A stretch of 64,000 nucleotides of DNA from Acidocella sp. (GTDB lineage Bacteria > Pseudomonadota > Alphaproteobacteria > Acetobacterales > Acetobacteraceae). The notes under the pieces are model-generated. The model was not told the DNA's origin. It saw only the letters and a list, made by a program, of their open reading frames with translations, and did no database searches. Position numbers and translations under genes: made by a program. This document shows positions 53,026 to 62,456 of the stretch, piece after piece. Each line of letters starts with the position of its first letter. Position 1 is the first letter of the stretch. The stretch spans positions 150,387 to 214,386 of the forward strand of contig DAIDEE010000007.1 of assembly GCA_027308685.1 (NCBI GenBank), written 5' to 3'.

Positions 53026-53862
53026 TTATTTATCCACATCGGTGAGGCCGCGCACGAAGGCGCGCTGCAATAAAATCACCACCATGATAGGCGGCAATAA
53101 CGCCAGGGTGGTGGTGGCCATGATCATATTCCATGGGGTCATTTCGTCAGGCGAGATCATCTGCACGATGCCCAGCACGATGGTGGAATAGGCTGGTGTG
53201 CTGGCCACCAGCAAAGGCCAAAGATATTGGTTCCAGCCATAGACAAATAAAATAACGAACAATGCGGCGATGTTGGCGCGGCTGACCGGCAGCACCATAT
53301 CCCGCAAAAATGTCAGCGGTCCGGCGCCATCCAGCCGGGCCGCCTCCACCAGTTCATCAGGAATGGCGGCGAAGACCTGCCGGAACAGCAAGGTGGCGGT
53401 AGCCGAGGCGATCAACGGTAATGTCAGGCCACCATAGGTATTTACCAGGTGGAGTGAAGATAATACGGCGAAGCTTGGAATAATCCGCACCTCGACCGGC
53501 AGCATGAGCGTGAGGAAAATGGTCCAGAACATCACACGGCGCAGCGGGAATCTGAAAAACACCACGGCGAAGGCCGAGATTAAGGAAATTGCGATTTTGC
53601 CCACTGCAATGCCAAGCGCCATCGCGAAGGAGACCAGCAGCATGTGCCAGACCGGGTAGCCGGCGCTGGCCACACCTTTGAAAAACAGCGCCTGCCAGAA
53701 AATATTCAGCCCGTGACGATCGGGGATCAGCGATATGTCGCCGCGGGCGATGGCGCCGGCATGTTGTGTGGCGCCCGCCACCATGACCCAGATCGGCAGC
53801 AGGAACAGCAGGACGCCAAATATCAGCACGGCGTGCGCCAGATAATTATTCTGCCGGTTCAT
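53026..53862 (-). CDS. ugpE: Glycerol-3-phosphate ABC importer permease UgpE
   Basis: A 278-residue inner-membrane subunit with six predicted spans. The EAA loop lies in PDELVEAARLDGAGPLTFLRDM. VYGWNQYLWPLLVAS and ISPDEMTPWNMIMA near the C-terminus are typical of UgpE. Overlaps the ugpA stop by 4 bases. Confidence 0.92.
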   Translation of the reverse strand: MNRQNNYLAHAVLIFGVLLFLLPIWVMVAGATQHAGAIARGDISLIPDRHGLNIFWQALFFKGVASAGYPVWHMLLVSFAMALGIAVGKIAISLISAFAVVFFRFPLRRVMFWTIFLTLMLPVEVRIIPSFAVLSSLHLVNTYGGLTLPLIASATATLLFRQVFAAIPDELVEAARLDGAGPLTFLRDMVLPVSRANIAALFVILFVYGWNQYLWPLLVASTPAYSTIVLGIVQMISPDEMTPWNMIMATTTLALLPPIMVVILLQRAFVRGLTDVDK

Positions 53863-54731
53863 GCGGCGGTCCGGCGGTTGAGAAACTTGAATTGCAGGCT
53901 GACCAGCGCCACCACCAGCACCATTAGCGCCACTGATTGCGCGGCGGAGCCACCGATATCATTGCCGATATAGCCATCCTCATACACTTTCACGACCAGG
54001 GTTTCGGTGGCTCCGGCCGGGCCGCCGCCGGTGAGGGCGTAGATGGTGCCGAACGTGTCGAATGCCGCATAGACCAGATTGACGACCAGCAGGAACATGG
54101 TGGTCGGCCAAAGCAGCGGCCATATCATGGTGCGGAAGCGCGTGAAGCCGCGCGCGCCATCGAGTGTGGCGGCTTCCGTCAGGCTGCGCGGGATGGATTG
54201 CAAGGCCGCGACGTAAAAGATGAAATTGTAGCTTACCTGTTTCCAGGCGCTGGCGGCAATTACCAGCCCCATCGCCTGGTTGCCGTTCAACCCATAATTC
54301 CAGTTCGGGCCGAGATATCTGCCGATCAGACCGATTTGCGGGTCGGCCATAAACACCCAGACCACGGCTGATAATGCCGGGGCCACGGCGTAGGGCCAGA
54401 TGAGGAACGTACGGTACCAGTTTTTGCCGCGCAAATTGCGGTCAGTGAAGTTGGCGAACAGCAAGCCGAAGCTCATGGCCACCAGGCTGACGGCGGCACA
54501 GAAGAACAAGGTCCGCCCGACCGAGGACCAATATTGTGAGTCGGTAAAAAGTGCTGTGAAATTATCGAAGCCGACAAACAGCGTATTGGTGCCAAATGCA
54601 TTGGCGGCGGTAACGGATTCTTCGATCGCGCGTCCCGCCGGCCATAGGAAAAAAATGAATGTCAGCAAAAGCTGCGGCACCATCAGCGCGATGGGCAGCA
54701 GCTTGCCAGGAAATAAGGTCCGCCGTTCCAT
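53859..54731 (-). CDS. ugpA: Glycerol-3-phosphate ABC importer permease UgpA
   Basis: A 290-residue inner-membrane subunit with about six spans. The EAA loop is in IPRSLTEAATLDGARGFTRF and LTGGGPAGATETLVVKVYE is a UgpA feature. The ten bases before its ATG (CTAGACCACA on the minus strand) contain no ribosome-binding site; immediately before them is the large hairpin at 54742-54791. Confidence 0.92.
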   Translation of the reverse strand: MERRTLFPGKLLPIALMVPQLLLTFIFFLWPAGRAIEESVTAANAFGTNTLFVGFDNFTALFTDSQYWSSVGRTLFFCAAVSLVAMSFGLLFANFTDRNLRGKNWYRTFLIWPYAVAPALSAVVWVFMADPQIGLIGRYLGPNWNYGLNGNQAMGLVIAASAWKQVSYNFIFYVAALQSIPRSLTEAATLDGARGFTRFRTMIWPLLWPTTMFLLVVNLVYAAFDTFGTIYALTGGGPAGATETLVVKVYEDGYIGNDIGGSAAQSVALMVLVVALVSLQFKFLNRRTAA

Positions 54732-54741
54732 GTGGTCTAGT

Positions 54742-54791
54742 AGCGCAAAGCGGGCTTCATGATAACGCCCTCATGAGGCCCGCTTTGCGCT
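54742..54791 (-). promoter_or_regulatory. Large inverted repeat between ugpB and ugpA
   Basis: Bases 54742-54762 and 54771-54791 are inverted copies, 20 of 21 positions matching, with an 8-base loop. The outer 14 pairs are perfect. No T-run follows on the minus strand. It lies between the binding-protein gene and its permease gene, where stem-loops in mal-type operons protect the upstream message and lower permease expression. Such a role is inferred. Confidence 0.75.
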
Positions 54792-54801
54792 GGTATAATC
54801 T

Positions 54802-56124
54802 TCAGGTTTTGGCGAAGGATTTAATAACGGCGTCGCCGCGCGTTTGCGCATCCGCTAATACCGAGGCCGCCGAAGCGCCACTGGCAATCGCACCTTCCCA
54901 GGCCGCTTCAATGATGATGCGGATTTGCGGCATACCTCCCAGGCGGATACCGCGCGAGTAATTGGTTGTTGGCTGGCGGGCAAGTTGCTTGATGGCGATG
55001 TCTGCACCAGGGTTTTTGTCATAATAACCGCTGCTGACATCCTGTTGATAGCCACCATGCGTCACTGGCACGTAACCGGTGGATTGGCTGAACCCGGCAT
55101 CGTTTTCGGGCAAGCCCAGAAACGCGAAGTATTTGGCGATGCCCTTGTATTCGGCGGCACTGCGGTTTGGTGCGGTCATCGCCCAGAGCGACGCACCGCC
55201 GATGATCGAGTTGATCGGCTTGGCGATGATCTTTGGATCATATGGTAAATAAGCAGCAGCGTAGCGGAAGGTTGCAGACTTACGGAGCTGACCTAGAATG
55301 CCCGAACTATCGAACCCGATTCCGGCCTGGCCGGAAAAGAAAGTTGAGCTGGGTTTATTGTCGCGACCCAGATATTTGAAAATACCTTCCTTCTCGGCAT
55401 CCAGCAGGCGCTGCAGGTTGCTCACGAACGGTGCGGCGCTGATATTCAGTTTTGCGTTAGCGCCGCCAAACCCATTGTTCAACGAGGCGAATGCGACGTT
55501 ATGGATGGACGCAAATTCCTCGAAATGCGCCCAGGTCGGCCAGGCGGTAATCATTGGGACTGGTGCGGAATTTTTTTCCTTTATGGCACGAGCGGCTGCG
55601 ATCACTTCTGGCCAGGTGGTGGGCAGCTTGGTGGTATCAAGCCCGGCATGTTCAAAGGCGTCGAGGTTGAGCCACATCACCACGGTCGAGGCGTTGAACG
55701 GCAACCCGCCCATCTTGCCGTCGTTCAGCGCGTAATAGCCGCGGATGGAGGGCACATAGTTGTTAGGGTCGATGATCACGCCGGTTTTGGCTGAGAGCTG
55801 CGCGACATCCACCACTGCGGAAGCAGCCGACATCATGGTAGCGGTACCGACATCGAACACCTGGGAGATATGCGGCGCGGTGCCGGCGCGCCAGGCGGCG
55901 ATGGTGGCGGTCAGGTTGTCGGCATACACGCCTTTATAGACCGGTTGGACAACGTAATCGCTCTGGCTTTTGTTGAAGCTGTCGGTGAGGGCGTTGACCT
56001 CTTCACCCAACTGGCCGGGCATGGCGTGCCAGAAGCTGATGGCCGTGGGGCCCTCGGCGGCCCGCGCCATGGCAGGCAAAGCGGCGGCAGCGGCGGCGGC
56101 GCTGAGAATTGTACGGCGTCTCAT
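54802..56124 (-). CDS. ugpB: Glycerol-3-phosphate-binding periplasmic protein UgpB
   Basis: A 440-residue family 1 extracellular solute-binding protein. MRRRTILSAAAAAAALPAMA is a signal peptide with consecutive arginines (possible Tat export). The mature part begins with AISFWHAMPGQLGEEVNALT and later has GLPFNASTVVMWLN and SIIGGASLWAM, as in UgpB. The ATG at 56124 has AGGGA about 9 bases upstream; an ATG at 56133 and a longer frame to 56199 are less likely. Confidence 0.9.
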   Translation of the reverse strand: MRRRTILSAAAAAAALPAMARAAEGPTAISFWHAMPGQLGEEVNALTDSFNKSQSDYVVQPVYKGVYADNLTATIAAWRAGTAPHISQVFDVGTATMMSAASAVVDVAQLSAKTGVIIDPNNYVPSIRGYYALNDGKMGGLPFNASTVVMWLNLDAFEHAGLDTTKLPTTWPEVIAAARAIKEKNSAPVPMITAWPTWAHFEEFASIHNVAFASLNNGFGGANAKLNISAAPFVSNLQRLLDAEKEGIFKYLGRDNKPSSTFFSGQAGIGFDSSGILGQLRKSATFRYAAAYLPYDPKIIAKPINSIIGGASLWAMTAPNRSAAEYKGIAKYFAFLGLPENDAGFSQSTGYVPVTHGGYQQDVSSGYYDKNPGADIAIKQLARQPTTNYSRGIRLGGMPQIRIIIEAAWEGAIASGASAASVLADAQTRGDAVIKSFAKT

Positions 56125-56281
56125 GTGAATCATCCCTGTTGTTGGCACGCGGTTAGTGATGCGCGGGCATAGCGGTTTTTCATGACGTTCCGATGACACT
56201 TATATCTTAGTTTCGTGGCATGCACAGCCGGTCATTTCAGGGTCAATACCGGATTGAGGCAAGCGTGGAGGCGGTGAACGG

Positions 56282-57013
56282 CTAGGCGGCCTCGACTCCG
56301 AGAAACTGCCGCAGTTCAGGGGTCTGGGGTGCGGCGAATATATGTTCCGGCGAACCGATCTCATGAATTTGGCCCTGATGCATGAATACCAGCCGGTGAC
56401 AGACATCGCGGGCAAAACGCATCTCATGGGTGACCATGACCAGCGTCATGCCCTGGCCGGCGAGGTCGCGCATCACCGCCAGAACCTCGCTCACCAGTTC
56501 GGGGTCTAGAGCTGACGTGATTTCGTCACACAGCAAGGCTAGCGGCTCCATCGCCAAGGCCCGGGCGATGGCAACACGTTGCTGCTGCCCGCCCGACATC
56601 TGGCCGGGATAAGAATCAAACCGGGTGCCCAAGCCAACCCGGTCCAGCATTTTCCGGGCAATCTCCTCGGCCTGCCCGGCGCTCATCTGTTTCACCACCA
56701 TCGGCGCCAGCATGACGTTACGCCCGGCGGTCATATGTGGGAACAAATTGAATTGCTGGAAGATCATGCCGACTTTCTGGCGCAGGATTCGCAGCCCGGC
56801 GGCATTGGTCAGCGCCGGCTGGCCACCCACATCGATGCTGCCTTTTTGGAATGATTCCAACCCATTGACGCAGCGCAGCAGTGTGCTTTTGCCGGAGCCG
56901 CTTTTGCCGATCAGAGCGATCACCTCACCTGCCGCGATATCGAGCGAAATACCTTTCAGGACCTCATGATTGCCGTAGCTTTTATGCAGGTTAGTGAGCT
57001 TGATGAGCGGCAT
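56282..57013 (-). CDS. Polar amino acid ABC importer ATPase (system 1)
   Basis: A 243-residue GlnQ/HisP-type ATPase. Walker [20 protein letters not shown] (near residues 34-52), [15 protein letters not shown], Walker B LLCDEITSALDPE, and MVTHEMRFARDV. The signature MSGGQ is a mild variant. The ATG at 57013 follows GGAGG by 4 bases; it overlaps the preceding permease end. Confidence 0.92.
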   Translation of the reverse strand: MPLIKLTNLHKSYGNHEVLKGISLDIAAGEVIALIGKSGSGKSTLLRCVNGLESFQKGSIDVGGQPALTNAAGLRILRQKVGMIFQQFNLFPHMTAGRNVMLAPMVVKQMSAGQAEEIARKMLDRVGLGTRFDSYPGQMSGGQQQRVAIARALAMEPLALLCDEITSALDPELVSEVLAVMRDLAGQGMTLVMVTHEMRFARDVCHRLVFMHQGQIHEIGSPEHIFAAPQTPELRQFLGVEAA

Positions 57014-57650
57014 TGAGCCTCCGTTCCAGCCAGCGGCTGCTTTGAGAAATTGGCCAGCACAGTGCAAAATACATAAGCGCCACGCAGCCATAAACGGTAA
57101 ACGGCTCGAAGGTGGCGTTGGTGATGATGGTGCCCGCTTTGGAGAGTTCGACGAAGCCGATGATTGAGGTGAGGGCTGTGCCTTTGACCACCTGGACCAA
57201 AAACCCGACGGTTGGTGCCACTGCGATACGCAAAGCCTGTGGCAACACTATATATCGCAGTTGTGCGATATAAGGCAGCGCCAGACTGGAGGCGGCTTCC
57301 CACTGGCCTTTCGGGATGGCTTCCACGCAGCCACGCCAGATTTCGGCGAGGAAAGCCGCGGTCCACAGCGTGAGGGCGGCGAAGGCGGCGACCCAGGCCG
57401 GCACATTCATGCCGAATAAAGCGGGCGCAAAAAAAGCCAGAAACAATTGCATCAGCAGCGGTGTGCCCTGGAACACCTCAATGTAAAACCGCGCTACCAG
57501 CCCCGCGATACGGTTGGGCACCACCCGGAGGAACAGGATCAACGCTCCCATCATCCCGCCGCCGAAAAACGCCGCGAGTGATAGCGCCACGGTCCAGCGT
57601 GCCGCCAGCAGAAGGTTGTGGATGATATCCCAGGTGGAGAAATTCATCAT
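56991..57650 (-). CDS. Polar amino acid ABC importer permease (system 1, second)
   Basis: A 219-residue HisMQ-type permease with about five spans. FYIEVFQGTPLLMQLFLAFF and WRGCVEAIPKGQWEAASSLAL (the EAA-like loop) identify it. The start at 57650 overlaps the stop of the first permease (ATGA); an ATG directly after, at 57647, is equally possible. Confidence 0.9.
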   Translation of the reverse strand: MMNFSTWDIIHNLLLAARWTVALSLAAFFGGGMMGALILFLRVVPNRIAGLVARFYIEVFQGTPLLMQLFLAFFAPALFGMNVPAWVAAFAALTLWTAAFLAEIWRGCVEAIPKGQWEAASSLALPYIAQLRYIVLPQALRIAVAPTVGFLVQVVKGTALTSIIGFVELSKAGTIITNATFEPFTVYGCVALMYFALCWPISQSSRWLERRLNAAHQAH

Positions 57651-58318
57651 GAGTGACGCTGTGCTGGAAACAAAAAGCGCCCGCACAGGCGCAGAAGCTG
57701 ACGCAGTATGAGCGCTAAGCCCAGATAGATGGCCGTGACAATGAAATAGGCTTCAAATGCCCGGAAGCTGCGGGATTGGATGAAACTTGCGGCATAGGTG
57801 AGTTCCTGCACCGAGATCTGCGAACAAACCGCCGTTCCGAGCATGACGATGACGATCTGGGCTGACAAAGCCGGCCAGATGCGCGCTAGCGCGGGCTTCA
57901 GCACCACGTGGCGGAAGGTCTCGATACTGGTCAGTCCAAGGCTGGCCCCGGCTTCAAGCTGGCCTTTCGGAGTGGCCTCGATACCGGCGCGGATGATTTC
58001 CGCGCTATAGGCGCCGAGATTGATGACGGTTGCTAGAATCGCCGCCTCGATCGCACTGAGTTCAAGCCCAAGGGCAGGCAGGCCGAAGAAAATGAAGAAC
58101 AACTGGACCAGGAATGGCGTGTTGCGGATCAGTTCAACGTACAGGCCTACGGCAATTCGCAAGGTTTTCGAACCGTTAGTGCGGCCCCAGGCGCAAAAGA
58201 TGCCCAGGGCCACGCCGAGAATGGTGCCGAACACGGTGAGTTCGAGGGTGATCACCACGCCGTAGAGCAACACCGGCCAGTAGGCCAGTACGTCGCTGAA
58301 ATCGAACTGATAACCCAC
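57647..58318 (-). CDS. Polar amino acid ABC importer permease (system 1, first)
   Basis: A 223-residue HisMQ-type permease. VELIRNTPFLVQLFFIFFGL and IIRAGIEATPKGQLEAGASLGL contain the family loops. Twelve bases separate it from the substrate-binding gene upstream. Confidence 0.9.
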   Translation of the reverse strand: MGYQFDFSDVLAYWPVLLYGVVITLELTVFGTILGVALGIFCAWGRTNGSKTLRIAVGLYVELIRNTPFLVQLFFIFFGLPALGLELSAIEAAILATVINLGAYSAEIIRAGIEATPKGQLEAGASLGLTSIETFRHVVLKPALARIWPALSAQIVIVMLGTAVCSQISVQELTYAASFIQSRSFRAFEAYFIVTAIYLGLALILRQLLRLCGRFLFPAQRHS

Positions 58319-58330
58319 CGTACGTCGTGT

Positions 58331-59128
58331 TTAGAACTTGGCTGGCAAAGGTGTGCCGAGCCATTTCAGTGCGATGGTATTTAAGCTGCCGTCCTTGATG
58401 GCACCTGCGATGATGGCATTGAGTTTGGCCCTCAGCGCTGGTTCGCCCTGATTGAATCCAATGTAGCACGGGGAGTCTTTTAAGGTGAATTTCAGTCCCG
58501 GCAGGCGTGGCGGGTGGCGGGCGATGATGGCGGAAGCAACCGCACTGGCGGTGGCGATTAACTGGGTTTGGCCAGAGAGGAAGGCCGAAATGGTGGATTG
58601 GTTGTCGCCATAGCGGCTGATGATGGTTCCCTGGGGGGCAATTTTGGTGAGGACTAAATCCTCAATGGCGCCGCGGGTCACGCCGATGGTTTTGCCGGCG
58701 AGATCAGCCGGTGATGACACCAGCACATCGGGTGGGCCAAAGACGCCGCTGAAAAATGGTGCATAGGCGTCTGAGAAGGCGATGACCTTTTCACGGTCTG
58801 GGCTTTTGCCGAGGCTGGAAATGATCAGGTCCACCTTGTGGGTTTGCAAATAGGGGATGCGGTTTTCCGACGTGACGGGGACGAGTTGCAGCTTCACGCC
58901 GAGCTTGGCGGCGACCAGGGCTGACATGTCGATGTCATAGCCCTGCGGCTGCATATCGGTGCCAACCGAGCCGAAGGGCGGGAAATCTTGTGGCACCGCG
59001 ATGCGCACGACGCCGGATTTGATGATGTCGCTGAGCGCGTCGGCCAGGGCGAGAGGTATATTGCCCAACATTGCGGCAGCACCGGCGCCGGACATCAGAG
59101 TTGCGGTAAATTGTCGGCGTTTGATCAT
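58331..59128 (-). CDS. Amino acid ABC importer binding protein (system 1)
   Basis: A 265-residue family 3 solute-binding protein. MIKRRQFTATLMSGAGAAAM begins a signal peptide with a twin-arginine RRQF pattern, so Tat export is possible. The mature part has VRIAVPQDFPPFGSVGTDMQPQGYDIDM (core PQGYDIDMSALVAAKLGVKL) and GKTIGVTRGAIEDL. Ligand not determined. The ATG at 59128 follows AGGAG by 8 bases. Confidence 0.88.
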   Translation of the reverse strand: MIKRRQFTATLMSGAGAAAMLGNIPLALADALSDIIKSGVVRIAVPQDFPPFGSVGTDMQPQGYDIDMSALVAAKLGVKLQLVPVTSENRIPYLQTHKVDLIISSLGKSPDREKVIAFSDAYAPFFSGVFGPPDVLVSSPADLAGKTIGVTRGAIEDLVLTKIAPQGTIISRYGDNQSTISAFLSGQTQLIATASAVASAIIARHPPRLPGLKFTLKDSPCYIGFNQGEPALRAKLNAIIAGAIKDGSLNTIALKWLGTPLPAKF

Positions 59129-59250
59129 TGTTGGCTCCTGCCTGCTCATAGATGCAAGATTAGCCAGCAAATATTATGCCAATAGCAGTGTGTTGCGGTC
59201 GCAGATCCAGAAAATGTCGAGGATATTCAGGCGTGGTAGCAACAGGCCGG

Positions 59251-59985
59251 TTAGAGCACCTGGCTGAGGAAGGCCTTGGTGCGCGGGTCGGTGGGGTTGG
59301 TAAAGAAGCTGGCGGGTGGGGCATGTTCAACAATCACGCCACGGTCGGTGAAATAGACTTCATTGGCAACTTCGCGGGCAAAGCCCATCTCATGCGTCAC
59401 CAGCACGCAAGTCATGCCCTCTTCAGCGAGTTGCCGGATGGTGATGAGAACCTCGCCTACGGTTTCAGGGTCCAGCGCGGCAGTGACCTCATCGAACAGC
59501 ATCAAATCAGGCTTCATGGCGAGTGAGCGGGCGATGGCGACACGCTGTTGCTGGCCGCCGGAAAGTTCGCCGGGGTAGGAATGTTCCTTGCCTTCAAGCC
59601 GGACTTTTTTGAGCAGCGCATAGGCTTCCGCCTCGACCTCGGCTTTGTTGCGCTTCAGCACCTGGATCGGCGCCATCATCACATTTTGCAACGCGGTACG
59701 GTGTGGGAACAGATTATATTGCTGGAACACCATGCCAACATGCTTACGCAGTTTCAATTTATCGAGCTTCGGGTCATTCACCTCGATGCCCAAGACCGTG
59801 ACAGAGCCTTGCTCGAACGGAACCAGCGCGTTGACGCAACGGATGAGGGTGGATTTGCCGGAGCCTGACGGCCCGATGATGCAGGCAACTTCTCCCTTGC
59901 CGACGGTCAGGCTGACACCTTTGATAACCTCGACGTTGCCGAAGCGTTTATGCAAATTGTCGATAACGAGAAGTGCTTCAACCAT
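59251..59985 (-). CDS. Polar amino acid ABC importer ATPase (system 2)
   Basis: A 244-residue GlnQ/HisP-type ATPase. [19 protein letters not shown] is Walker [18 protein letters not shown] the signature, [14 protein letters not shown]alker B, and [16 protein letters not shown] follows. [10 protein letters not shown] has Val where many paralogues have Pro. The ATG at 59985 lies one base after the permease stop; the longer frame is not favoured. After it, 122 bases without a gene precede... the system 1 binding protein start at 59128. Confidence 0.92.
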   Translation of the reverse strand: MVEALLVIDNLHKRFGNVEVIKGVSLTVGKGEVACIIGPSGSGKSTLIRCVNALVPFEQGSVTVLGIEVNDPKLDKLKLRKHVGMVFQQYNLFPHRTALQNVMMAPIQVLKRNKAEVEAEAYALLKKVRLEGKEHSYPGELSGGQQQRVAIARSLAMKPDLMLFDEVTAALDPETVGEVLITIRQLAEEGMTCVLVTHEMGFAREVANEVYFTDRGVIVEHAPPASFFTNPTDPRTKAFLSQVL

Positions 59986-59986
59986 G

Positions 59987-60838
59987 TTAGTTACGGACCT
60001 GATATTTATGCTCAAGGCGGCGGGTTGCCCAGGCGATGGGGTAGATATAAATATAAAACATCACCAGCACGTAGCCGTAAATTGGTGCCAGCAAATCTGG
60101 GCGGCTGCCCTCGGCGGAGAGAACCTGACCCGCCAGGGTCACCACATCATTCACGCCAACAATCGAGGCTAGTGTGGTTGAGGTGGTGAGGATAGCGTAG
60201 AGATTCATCCATGGCGGTAGCATCCGCCGGATCGCTTGCGGGAGAATGATCATCCAAAGTTGCTGGTGACGTGTGAAGCCAAGAGACTCCGAGGCTTCCC
60301 ACTGGCCATTCGGGATTGATTGCACGCCACCGCGAACAATTTCGGCGACATTTGCCATCACCGGCAGGCTCAGGCCGATCACGGCTTTAGACCAATCGGG
60401 CAGTACAAAGTCGAACGAGCCGATATGCAGATGGTATGGCAAAATGAAGATCATGAAGAATAGCAACACCAGCCAAGGCGCGTTACGGAAAAATTGTGTG
60501 ACACCCCAGGCGGTACCGCGCAGCGGCCGGTCAGGTGAGATCAGAGCCAGGCCTAAAAAAGCGCCCAAGGCCGTGCCAATGGCCATCGAAAGAACGCTGA
60601 TAAGGATGTTGAGAGCAAAGCCGTGCAGCAATAATGGTGTCCAGCGTGCCAGGACGGCAAATACACTGGAACGGATAGGGCTAGTTCCGGCGGCATCGGC
60701 GGCAATGGTGAACAGGCACAATAAACCAGCGAGCAGAATACCATGCCGCCACGAGAGGCGCATCACCGGTAGGGCGCGTGACGATTCTCGTTGCAAAACC
60801 TCGGGTAGCGGCAGAATAACGCGCATATTCTCGCTCAT
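59987..60838 (-). CDS. Polar amino acid ABC importer permease (system 2, second)
   Basis: A 283-residue HisMQ-type permease, longer than most because of about 65 N-terminal residues containing an extra span ([19 protein letters not shown]) before the conserved domain. [20 protein letters not shown] and [21 protein letters not shown] are the family blocks. The start overlaps the upstream permease stop by 4 bases. Confidence 0.9.
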   Translation of the reverse strand: MSENMRVILPLPEVLQRESSRALPVMRLSWRHGILLAGLLCLFTIAADAAGTSPIRSSVFAVLARWTPLLLHGFALNILISVLSMAIGTALGAFLGLALISPDRPLRGTAWGVTQFFRNAPWLVLLFFMIFILPYHLHIGSFDFVLPDWSKAVIGLSLPVMANVAEIVRGGVQSIPNGQWEASESLGFTRHQQLWMIILPQAIRRMLPPWMNLYAILTTSTTLASIVGVNDVVTLAGQVLSAEGSRPDLLAPIYGYVLVMFYIYIYPIAWATRRLEHKYQVRN

Positions 60839-61581
60839 AATCCCAACCCCGGCACACGCAGTGCTCGTTCCCAGCGATGCATGATGAACACCAGCACACC
60901 CACCAGTGCGATGTAGATGATAAAGAGCAACAACATCATTTCAGGAACGTTCTCGTTATCCGACCATATCTGGTTGCATACATACAGGAGTTCGGGCACC
61001 GCGATGGCGTAAGCCAGTGGCGTTGTTTTGATCAGATTCACCAGATTATTAGTCAGGGCCGGCATACAAATCCGCAGTCCCAGCGGCAGCACGACCTGAC
61101 GGTAGGTTTGCAGGCGGGTAAAGCCGAGGGCCTCAGCCGCTTCTAAGGTTGAATGAGGGATGGCTTCAATGCCGGAGCGGAAAATTTCGACATTGAAGGC
61201 GCCCGCGAAACATATCAGCGAAATGCTGGCCCACACGAAACCGCCGATGAGCGGTTGCGACATGCCGAAGCTATTTTTGACCTCTGGTAACAGGGCACTC
61301 AGGCCAAAATAGAAAAAATATACCTGTACCAGTGGCGGCGTATTGCGGAATATCTGGATATAAAACTGCACCAGACGTCGAAGCCAGATGGAAGCAGCCC
61401 CCTGGCCCCACGCACCTAATATACCAACCATTACGGAGCCTACGATCGTGACACCGCAAAGCTCCAGCGTGACCAGAAAGCCTTGCACAAAACGCGCACG
61501 GTCAAACGGGTCGTAAAAAACTGTGAAATTGATGCCGGTGGTCTCATTGAGATGCGAAAACCACGCGGCAATCAAGTTCAT
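60835..61581 (-). CDS. Polar amino acid ABC importer permease (system 2, first)
   Basis: A 248-residue HisMQ-type permease. FYIQIFRNTPPLVQVYFFYF and EIFRSGIEAIPHSTLEAAEALG are diagnostic; FERAL-type glutamate/aspartate permeases (GltJ) look similar, so an acidic amino acid is a possible substrate. It starts 13 bases after the binding-protein stop. Confidence 0.9.
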   Translation of the reverse strand: MNLIAAWFSHLNETTGINFTVFYDPFDRARFVQGFLVTLELCGVTIVGSVMVGILGAWGQGAASIWLRRLVQFYIQIFRNTPPLVQVYFFYFGLSALLPEVKNSFGMSQPLIGGFVWASISLICFAGAFNVEIFRSGIEAIPHSTLEAAEALGFTRLQTYRQVVLPLGLRICMPALTNNLVNLIKTTPLAYAIAVPELLYVCNQIWSDNENVPEMMLLLFIIYIALVGVLVFIMHRWERALRVPGLGL

Positions 61582-61594
61582 GACAGGAGGCTAC

Positions 61595-62404
61595 TTATTT
61601 GTATTTGTTGTGCATCTGCACGGCAAATGCCGCATGTTTGATGCCGTACTTTGTTTCCAACGATAAAATCAGACCAGTCTTATCCCAGTCGATGATAGAT
61701 TTTGAAATATAGGCGGCTAAATCAGTATCGCCCAGCTTCACGGCGATGCCCCATGGTTGCGCGTCCTGCGATTCCAGCGGCATATCGTAGTCTTTCCACG
61801 ACGGGTCTTGCAATTTGCCCTCGATAGCGGTGTCGTCATACACAAATGCGTTGCAACGGCCTTGACGCAGGGCAGTCAGCGCTTCAGCAACGCCGGTGAA
61901 TGCTACGGTTTCAGCGCCAAATTTTTCGGCCACTTCCTTATTGTAAAAGGCCCCCTGAATGGCGCAAACCGGTACGCCCTTTAATTGATTCCAACTGGTC
62001 AAATTCACAGTTTTTGGCACCATGACATTATAACCGGAGGCGTAGTAGTCTGGATGAACGATATCCACGGCTTTGGCGCGCTCGGGTGTGTCGTTCATCG
62101 TGGCAATCATCACGTCGATTTTGCCTTGCTCGAGGAATTGCATGCGGTTGGCTGCCACTACCGGAACGAACTGGACCTTAACGCCCAGCCCTTTGGCAAG
62201 CTCCCGGGCGAGATCGGGTTCGATCCCAACATTCTCACCGCTCGGGCTGAGTGAGCCGAAAGGTGGGTAGTCAGCTTTTACACCAACTACCAACACGCCC
62301 TTCGCTTTGATGTCCGACAATGCATCTGCCCGCGCCGAGTTTACGGCAATGGTTGCACCAAGGCCGGCGAGAATACCCAGCAGGGCTAGTTTTTTGGCAT
62401 TCAT
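61595..62404 (-). CDS. Amino acid ABC importer binding protein (system 2)
   Basis: A 269-residue family 3 solute-binding protein with a Sec signal peptide (MNAKKLALLGILAGLGATIA, ending about SARADA). GVLVVGVKADYPPFGSLSPS, GIEPDLARELAKGLGVKVQF and WGIAVKLGDTDLAAYISKSI are family features. The ATG at 62404 with AAGGTGA upstream is preferred to a GTG at 62413. Ligand not determined. Confidence 0.88.
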   Translation of the reverse strand: MNAKKLALLGILAGLGATIAVNSARADALSDIKAKGVLVVGVKADYPPFGSLSPSGENVGIEPDLARELAKGLGVKVQFVPVVAANRMQFLEQGKIDVMIATMNDTPERAKAVDIVHPDYYASGYNVMVPKTVNLTSWNQLKGVPVCAIQGAFYNKEVAEKFGAETVAFTGVAEALTALRQGRCNAFVYDDTAIEGKLQDPSWKDYDMPLESQDAQPWGIAVKLGDTDLAAYISKSIIDWDKTGLILSLETKYGIKHAAFAVQMHNKYK

Positions 62405-62442
62405 GGGGGTCACCTTTTTGTTTGGGTTAAGATCGAAAAGCT

Positions 62443-62456
62443 ATTCGAATAGCGTT
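62443..62456. promoter_or_regulatory. Perfect 14-base palindrome before system 2
   Basis: GCTATTCGAATAGC is a perfect inverted repeat 39 bases upstream of the binding-protein ATG, in an otherwise structure-poor 278-base gap. The size and place suit a repressor or activator operator. The rest of the gap holds only the ompA terminator. Confidence 0.45.
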
